A stretch of DNA of 44,194 nt from Clostridiales bacterium UBA1701 (GTDB taxonomy: Bacteria > Bacillota > Clostridia > Oscillospirales > Oscillospiraceae), in NCBI GenBank assembly GCA_002320035.1, contig DCJL01000015.1, forward strand, positions 43,805 through 87,998, written 5' to 3'. Positions 39,638-44,194 of this stretch are shown here, one piece after another. Each line of letters begins with the position of its first letter. Positions within the stretch are counted from its first letter, which is position 1. The notes below the pieces were generated by a model that saw only the letters and a program-made list of their open reading frames with translations, had not been told where the DNA came from and made no database searches. Both the position numbers and the translations under genes were made by a program.

Positions 39638-40526
39638 GGAATACGGCCGGGACATGCTGGAAAAGCGCTTCCCGGAATACGAAAGGCGTATAGCCGTGGG
39701 GCTTGCCGGCCACGGCTCCGAGTGCTTCGGCTTTGACGATGAGATCTCCCGGGATCATGACTGGGAGAAGGGCTTCTGCCTGTGGATAAGCGATATTGAC
39801 GATATTAAAGTCGGCGTTGCGCTGTCGCGAGCTTACAGGAGCCTGCCCATAGAGCGGCAGGGGGAACGCAGCAGCCAGGGCGGCGGGAACCGGGGAGTCA
39901 TGCGCACGGGCTTTTTCTTTCGCCGCTATACCGGCTCTCCCGGCGCGCCGGAGGACTGGCGGCAATGGCTGTATCTTCCCTCCCATGCCCTGGCCGAGGC
40001 CACCAACGGCGAGATCTGGCGGGATGAACTGGGAGAGTTCAGCGCCGTCCGGGAAAAGCTGCTGCACGGCATGCCCGAGGATGTGCGCCTGAAAAAGCTG
40101 GCGGCCCGGGCCATGGAGATGGCCCAGGCGGGGCAGTATAACTACGCCCGCTGCCTCCGGCACGGCCAGGAGGGCGCGGCGATGCTGGCGGCGGCGGAGT
40201 TCGTAAACGCCGCCTGCGGCATGATCTATCTTCTCAACCGCGTCCATATGCCCTATTATAAATGGCGCTTCCGGGGCATGGAGGCGCTGCCGAAACTGAG
40301 TTCTCTGGCCCCGGCTCTGGAATTTCTGCTTCTGGGTGAGAACGACGGGGCAGGCGTGAAAACCAAGGCGGGGGTCATTGAGGACGTCTGCGCCGCCGTG
40401 ATCGCGCAGCTCCGGGCGGAGGGGCTCTCCCGGGGCGGATGGGACTATCTGGAGCCTCATGCCTTTGAAATCACAGAGCGTATCGAAAACCCGGAGATAC
40501 GCGCGCTGCATGTAATGGAGGGCTGA
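39603..40526 (+). CDS. DUF4037 nucleotidyltransferase-like protein
   Basis: A 307-aa protein. The N-terminal motif GLAGHGSECFGFDDEISRDHDWE resembles the GS...D.D nucleotidyltransferase fold (GxGS, then DxD as DHD), the mark of DUF4037. The remainder is helical (DVRLKKLAARAMEMAQAGQYN, FVNAACGMIYLLNRVHMPYYKWRF). I start at ATG 39603 with GGAG seven bases upstream, inside the end of the TPR gene. The fold suggests transfer of a nucleotide onto a small molecule or macromolecule; the substrate is unknown. Confidence 0.8.
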   Translation: MQGMEEARAFYEEYGRDMLEKRFPEYERRIAVGLAGHGSECFGFDDEISRDHDWEKGFCLWISDIDDIKVGVALSRAYRSLPIERQGERSSQGGGNRGVMRTGFFFRRYTGSPGAPEDWRQWLYLPSHALAEATNGEIWRDELGEFSAVREKLLHGMPEDVRLKKLAARAMEMAQAGQYNYARCLRHGQEGAAMLAAAEFVNAACGMIYLLNRVHMPYYKWRFRGMEALPKLSSLAPALEFLLLGENDGAGVKTKAGVIEDVCAAVIAQLRAEGLSRGGWDYLEPHAFEITERIENPEIRALHVMEG

Positions 40527-40612
40527 GGAGCATGAGCGGAAAATCCAGACCGGACAATGCTTTGCGGCTTTGAATCGTGCAAAAAATAACGAGCCCTTAT
40601 CCCATTAAACGG

Positions 40613-40641
40613 TTTACAGGGGCACTGATTTATGATATAAA
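40613..40641 (+). promoter_or_regulatory. Promoter of the aminotransferase-thioesterase operon
   Basis: TTTACA (40613-40618), 17 bp, TATAAA (40636-40641), giving a leader of about 50 nt. Confidence 0.75.
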
Positions 40642-40695
40642 GTATCTGTAACGCTTTTATGTGCAACAGTAAAAATTTAACAGGAGGGAATAAAA

Positions 40696-41880
40696 GTGCT
40701 TAAATTTGCTGACAGAATGGACGGAATGAAGGTCTCCGATATTCGCGAGCTGCTGAAGCTCACCGCAAGACCCGAGATTATATCCTTTGCCGGCGGTCTT
40801 CCCGCGCCGGAGCTGTTTCCTGTCGAGGATATCAAGGCTGCCTTTGACAAGGTCATGGAAGAGCAGGGCAGGGTTGCCCTTCAGTACGGCCAGACCGAGG
40901 GCTGGCTGCGCCTCAGAGAGCAGATCGCCGAGCGCATGGCCAAAATAAACTCCATTCGCACCGACCCCGAGCACCTCATACTTACTGCCGGCAGCCAGCA
41001 GGGGCTTGACTTCTGCGGAAAGCTGTTTCTGAACCCCGGCGACGTAGTCATTCTTGAGAGCCCCTCCTATCTTGGCGCCATCAACGCCTTTAACGCTTAC
41101 CAGCCCAATTTTGTAGAGGTTCCCACCGATGAAAACGGCATGATCATGAAAGAGCTGGACAGAATCCTTGCCACCACAGAGAACGTGAAGCTCATCTATG
41201 TCATCCCCGATTTCCAGAACCCCAGCGGACGCACCTGGCCTCTGGAGCGCCGCAGGCAGTTTATGGAGATCATCAATAAGTACGAGATTCCCGCCATCGA
41301 GGATAACCCTTACGGCGACCTTCGCTTCAAGGGCGAGTTCCTCCCTGCCCTTAAGAGCATGGATGAAAAGGGACTCATCATGTACTTCGGCACCTTCTCC
41401 AAGATCCTTTCCCCCGGTTTCCGCCTGGGCTGGATCTGCGCGAACCTTGAGATCATGGAGAAGCTGAACCTGATCGCTCAGGCGGCCGTTCTCCAGACCT
41501 CGACCGTAAACGCCATGGTCATTTCCCAATATCTGGATATGTTCAATATTGACGAGCATGTGGCCAGGATTCTCCCTGTTTACAAGCATCGCTGCGAGCT
41601 GATGATAAACACGATGAAGGAGACCTTCCCCCCCGAGGCCAAGTTTACCGACCCCGACGGCGGCCTGTTCACCTGGGTGGAGCTGCCTGAGTACGTGAAC
41701 ACCCGTGATCTGGCGGCCAAGGCGCTGGAAAAGGGCGTGGCTTTCGTGCCCGGCTCTGGCTTCTATCCCAACGGCGGCAATAACCACTGCATGCGCCTGA
41801 ACTACTCCAACTCCACCGACGAGCGTCTGGTCGAGGGCGTGAAGCGTCTGGCGGAGGTCATTAAGGAGGCGCTCAAGTGA
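40696..41880 (+). CDS. PLP-dependent aminotransferase (class I, LysN/AadR-like)
   Basis: A 394-aa fold-type I aminotransferase. PLP lysine is in TFSKILSPGFRLGW (about residue 235); ISFAGGLPAPELFP and LQYGQTEGWLRLRE are the substrate-side segments of the 2-aminoadipate/aromatic aminotransferase group, and IPDFQNPSGRTW holds the cofactor Asn. It transfers an amino group between an amino acid and 2-oxoglutarate; the exact amino acid cannot be told. GTG start with AGGAGGG eight bases upstream. The stop overlaps the thioesterase GTG. Its regular codon use suggests good expression. Confidence 0.92.
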   Translation: MLKFADRMDGMKVSDIRELLKLTARPEIISFAGGLPAPELFPVEDIKAAFDKVMEEQGRVALQYGQTEGWLRLREQIAERMAKINSIRTDPEHLILTAGSQQGLDFCGKLFLNPGDVVILESPSYLGAINAFNAYQPNFVEVPTDENGMIMKELDRILATTENVKLIYVIPDFQNPSGRTWPLERRRQFMEIINKYEIPAIEDNPYGDLRFKGEFLPALKSMDEKGLIMYFGTFSKILSPGFRLGWICANLEIMEKLNLIAQAAVLQTSTVNAMVISQYLDMFNIDEHVARILPVYKHRCELMINTMKETFPPEAKFTDPDGGLFTWVELPEYVNTRDLAAKALEKGVAFVPGSGFYPNGGNNHCMRLNYSNSTDERLVEGVKRLAEVIKEALK

Positions 41881-42269
41881 GCGAGCTGAAAGTGGGCCTC
41901 AAGGGCTCCGCCCAGGTGGAGGTCGTCCATGAAAATACCGCCGCCGCCGTAGGCAGCGGGGCGCTGGAGGTTTTTGCCACGCCCAGCATGATCGCCCTGA
42001 TGGAAAAGGCCGCGCTGGCCTCTGTCCAGCCCTGCCTGGAAGAAGGCCAGGGCACCGTGGGCGTGAAGCTGGATGTGTCCCATCTGGCAGCTACCCCCGT
42101 GGGCATGAGCGTCCGGGCGGAGAGCGAGCTTACGGAGATCGACCGAAGAATGCTTACATTCCGGGTCAGCGCCTACGCCGGGGACGAGCTCATCGGCGAG
42201 GGCACCCATCAGCGCTGCGTGGTTTTTAACCAGCGCTTTATGGAGAAGGCGCAGGCCAAGCGAAAATAA
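41877..42269 (+). CDS. FlK-like hotdog thioesterase
   Basis: A 130-aa hotdog-fold protein of the fluoroacetyl-CoA thioesterase (FlK)-like family. FATPSMIALMEKAALASVQPCL (helix with Thr and Glu), DVSHLAATPVGMSV (His) and EGTHQRCVVF match the family, with Thr, Glu and His in the catalytic places. It would hydrolyse a short acyl-CoA. The GTG start overlaps the aminotransferase stop (GTGA), so expression is coupled: an amino acid may be deaminated by the first enzyme and a CoA ester of its product cleaved by this one. Fluoroacetate itself is not implied. Confidence 0.88.
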   Translation: MSELKVGLKGSAQVEVVHENTAAAVGSGALEVFATPSMIALMEKAALASVQPCLEEGQGTVGVKLDVSHLAATPVGMSVRAESELTEIDRRMLTFRVSAYAGDELIGEGTHQRCVVFNQRFMEKAQAKRK

Positions 42270-42282
42270 AATTTGGCAACCT

Positions 42283-42315
42283 GAAATCCCCTGTTCTTAC
42301 ATAACAGGGGATTTC
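42283..42315 (+). terminator. Hairpin after the thioesterase gene
   Basis: GAAATCCCCTGTT/AACAGGGGATTTC, a perfect 13-bp stem with a 7-nt loop, followed by ATACTG. The U-tract is poor, so it may be a weak terminator or an mRNA 3' end stabiliser. Confidence 0.6.
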
Positions 42316-42459
42316 ATACTGTAAATGAAGAATTACCTGGGGCCATCCAAATGCCAGGGCGGCCGGAAAGCAGCGAGGGACAAGAATTCCGGTGCCCGTA
42401 AAGGGAGGGGAGAGCTGAGGCGGGAGAGAAAAAGCCGGGTTGAATGGCTCCTTTCGCCG
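42316..42459. other. Purine-rich intergenic stretch, no gene seen
   Basis: A G/A-rich plus strand with several AGGGAGGG-like runs but no start codon followed by a sustained frame. The promoter of the GntR gene follows. Confidence 0.5.
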
Positions 42460-42488
42460 TTGACTTTACTTTTTCCGGGGTGTATTAT
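42460..42488 (+). promoter_or_regulatory. Promoter of the gntR gene
   Basis: TTGACT (42460-42465), 17 bp, TATTAT (42483-42488). Confidence 0.78.
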
Positions 42489-42505
42489 AAAGTAGATATT
42501 ACAAT

Positions 42506-42527
42506 AAGCCTGACAGAAGCCTGACAG
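42506..42527 (+). repeat. Tandem 11-bp repeat, candidate GntR operator
   Basis: AAGCCTGACAG occurs twice without a spacer, about one helical turn apart, 17 bp after the -10 box and 16 bp before the gntR ATG. It would block transcription if bound by the regulator. Confidence 0.55.
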
Positions 42528-42543
42528 ATTTTTGGGGGACGCC

Positions 42544-43284
42544 ATGGATAAATTTAAACTCAGACGATATATGGACGCCAATCCCGATGCGAAGCTCAGG
42601 GATCTTGTGATGAAGCTGCTCTATGACGAGATCGTGGGCCTTCATATACCGCCCGGCACAAAGCTGAATGTGAACCAGCTGGCCGCCTCCCTGGGCATCT
42701 CCAGGACTCCCGTGGCTGAGGCCATAAGCAATCTGGCGGATATCGGCTTTGTTATAAGCCGCCCGGGGCAGAGCGGCAGCTTTGTGCTGGATTTGAGCCT
42801 GAATGATATGATCAATCTCTACAAGGTCCGCAATGCCATCGAGAGCGAGGCTGCGGCTCTCTGCGCTCACCATGCGGACGAAAGCGTGGTTCGGGAGCTG
42901 AGCCTGCTGGCGGACGCATTCAGGGACAGCGTGATCCGCCGGGATATCAGGGGTATGAAGGATACGGACATGCCCTTCCACCGGCTCATAGTGGACGCCT
43001 GCGGCAATCCCTATATTGTCCAGACCTATGAGCAGATTCTGCCCAAGCTCATTATGTATCAGTCTTCCATGCTGGAATTTGTGGGCCAGCAGGGCAACGA
43101 GGGCAACCCGTGGCTGCCCAGCGTAAAATTCAACCACATCTCCGTTGTCTCTGCCATACGGATGCGTATGCCGGAGCTGGCACGCAAATCCATGGCCGAG
43201 CATGTTGACACCAGCCTGAATTTCACCAGCCTCTCCGGGAACGGGATGGATCCTTTTCAGGCTCTCCGCGCTGCCCGGAGCTGA
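42544..43284 (+). CDS. GntR-family (FadR/FCD subfamily) transcriptional regulator
   Basis: A 246-aa protein with a GntR winged helix (GTKLNVNQLAASLGISRTPVAEAISNLADIGFVISRPGQSGSFV, about residues 38-80) and a C-terminal FCD ligand domain whose metal-site residues appear in MPFHRLIVDACGNP and SVKFNHISVV. FCD members sense small organic acids. ATG 42544 has GGGGG six bases upstream. It is alone between the aminotransferase operon and the acyl-ACP thioesterase; it may control itself through the 11-bp repeat and perhaps a neighbour. Confidence 0.9.
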   Translation: MDKFKLRRYMDANPDAKLRDLVMKLLYDEIVGLHIPPGTKLNVNQLAASLGISRTPVAEAISNLADIGFVISRPGQSGSFVLDLSLNDMINLYKVRNAIESEAAALCAHHADESVVRELSLLADAFRDSVIRRDIRGMKDTDMPFHRLIVDACGNPYIVQTYEQILPKLIMYQSSMLEFVGQQGNEGNPWLPSVKFNHISVVSAIRMRMPELARKSMAEHVDTSLNFTSLSGNGMDPFQALRAARS

Positions 43285-43305
43285 GATGCGCGGCCAGGGG
43301 GCGGG

Positions 43306-44037
43306 TCAGCCTCCGGTGTAGCGGCAGCTCGCTCTGAAGCACAGCTTGCCGCTGAGATGTTTTCCCGCAATAAAATATCCCTCCGCCCCGGCGAGCACGC
43401 CCAGATCGAGCGTGCCGCCCGGGGCGATCTCTTTTATATAGTCGATTTGCAGGAGGGGGATAAGCGGGTGTTCAAGATCTCCGAAGCCGGTCTCCCGGCA
43501 GACAAGGCCCACATAGCTGTGGAAGGCGAAATGCCGGGCCTGCGTGTCGCAGTCGCCCATGGAGATGTGCCTGCGGCGGTCATATATAAGTCCTTTTTCC
43601 GCGGGAAGGGGTTCTGGCGGCGAGACCTCGTTTAAGGGGCGGGTATTGAAGAATGGCTCAATGTCGCGGCAGAGAAGCCTTTTTCGGCTCCCCAGCACCA
43701 CCGGCATCATTATCATATCCGCCCTGGCGGCCAGCCGACCGTTTTTGTAAAGCTCACCGCGCAGGGCATACTCGTTTCCACAGACTGTGCGGCCGGAGCC
43801 CATGCCCGCCAACTCATCCCCCAGCCTTATATGTTCAAGCTGGCAAAGCCGTATGCGCCGGAACATCCAGACAGCCTTGAGCTCTGCCCATATCCTATCC
43901 TTGCTGGCACCTTCTTCTCTGTTGCGCCGCGCGCCGGAGGAGGCCAGCTTCAGAGCCAGGGCCGAGGGCCGGATAAAGCCTGCCCGGTCTACATCCCCCG
44001 CGCCTACCCGCCAGCGCACGGTTTCCCGCATATCCAT
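43306..44037 (-). CDS. Acyl-ACP thioesterase
   Basis: A 243-aa double-hotdog protein of the acyl-ACP thioesterase family (PF01643). First repeat: RWRVGAGDVDRAGFIRPSAL...; second: SMGDCDTQARHFAFHSYVGLV, with the Asn/His/Glu-type catalytic region reading CDTQARH rather than the usual NxHVN, so catalytic detail is uncertain. LLQIDYIKEIAPGGTLDLGV is conserved. It frees fatty acids from ACP. I start at ATG 44037, with AAAGGA 10 bases upstream; longer in-frame starts cross a hydrophobic stretch that is probably untranslated. The tandem ATGCTTAT ATGCTTAT just upstream (about 44065-44083) may be regulatory. Confidence 0.8.
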   Translation of the reverse strand: MDMRETVRWRVGAGDVDRAGFIRPSALALKLASSGARRNREEGASKDRIWAELKAVWMFRRIRLCQLEHIRLGDELAGMGSGRTVCGNEYALRGELYKNGRLAARADMIMMPVVLGSRKRLLCRDIEPFFNTRPLNEVSPPEPLPAEKGLIYDRRRHISMGDCDTQARHFAFHSYVGLVCRETGFGDLEHPLIPLLQIDYIKEIAPGGTLDLGVLAGAEGYFIAGKHLSGKLCFRASCRYTGG

Positions 44038-44194
44038 GTTCACCGCGTCCTTTCTGTAAGTCTTTATAAGCATATAAGCATGAAAGAGACTGTCAAAAAA
44101 CATTTGCCAAAGAAAAATAACAGAGCCGCGGGGGAGGCAGAAATAACGCCGCCAGTGCATGCCAATCGCGCCGCAGCAAGAGCGTTTCTTTGCG

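Noticed and set aside
40527..40612. Small gene between DUF4037 and the aminotransferase
   Set aside because: An ATG after GAGG at about 40532 opens only a very short frame (ending by 40574) with no conserved features.

Overview
The window looks like the chromosome of a GC-rich, spore-forming-lineage Clostridia, most likely Oscillospiraceae (Oscillibacter, Flavonifractor or Lawsonibacter-like). The reasons are the single-membrane gene set (YidC/SpoIIIJ plus Jag, ECF S-components ThiT and QueT, DegV/FakB proteins, a degenerate SleL/YaaH-like LysM-GH18 protein), strong AGGAGG ribosome sites with many GTG/TTG starts, canonical TTGACA/TATAAT promoters, and ferredoxin-linked anaerobic metabolism. 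No prophage, IS element, rRNA or CRISPR array was seen. Genus placement is inference.

Layout. 1-3090 (minus): a methionine ABC transporter operon metN-metI-metQ. It sits behind a roughly 375-nt leader that begins at a perfect promoter, encodes a 37-aa peptide with 11 methionines, runs through a strong terminator hairpin, and then carries a second set of mutually exclusive stem-loops. I see no promoter between the peptide and metN. This is the most interesting element of the window and looks like a methionine-sensing leader. 3250-6690 (minus): rpmH-rnpA-yidD-yidC-jag, followed by acpP where mnmE would usually be. 6717-15303 (minus): two DASS/SLC13 carboxylate transporters, a four-subunit 2-oxoacid:ferredoxin oxidoreductase, a CoA-transferase and a D-2-hydroxyacid dehydrogenase, together a plausible hydroxy/oxo-acid fermentation module. 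15402-18735 (minus): a DUF3870 protein, a TPP-riboswitch-controlled thiT, and queH-queT-galU.

18763-24092: a divergently read dCMP deaminase, a broken M56/BlaR1-type gene that runs through its terminator, a minus-strand ymdB - yhaO-like - yhaN-like nuclease operon, a 56-aa small protein and tRNA-Arg(ACG). 24192-29149: tex, a MarR-DegV operon with a palindrome on its -35, a 75-aa unknown gene divergent from an XRE repressor with 12-bp palindromic operators, and pgsA.

29261-33622 (plus): a cell-surface operon of a serine hydrolase, a phosphodiester-glycosidase (NAGPA) protein and an Lgt-like membrane protein. Then hemolysin III, a LysM-GH18 pseudoenzyme and a second DegV. 36742-44194: a YyaL/DUF255 thioredoxin-domain protein, an overlapping TPR-DUF4037 pair, a PLP aminotransferase translationally coupled to an FlK-like thioesterase, a GntR/FCD regulator with a tandem operator, and an acyl-ACP thioesterase.

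Several genes share acyl and lipid chemistry (AcpP, two DegV/FakB-like fatty-acid-binding proteins, PgsA, acyl-ACP thioesterase), but they are scattered rather than in one operon. All assignments come from reading motifs and alignments recalled from family knowledge; no database search was run.
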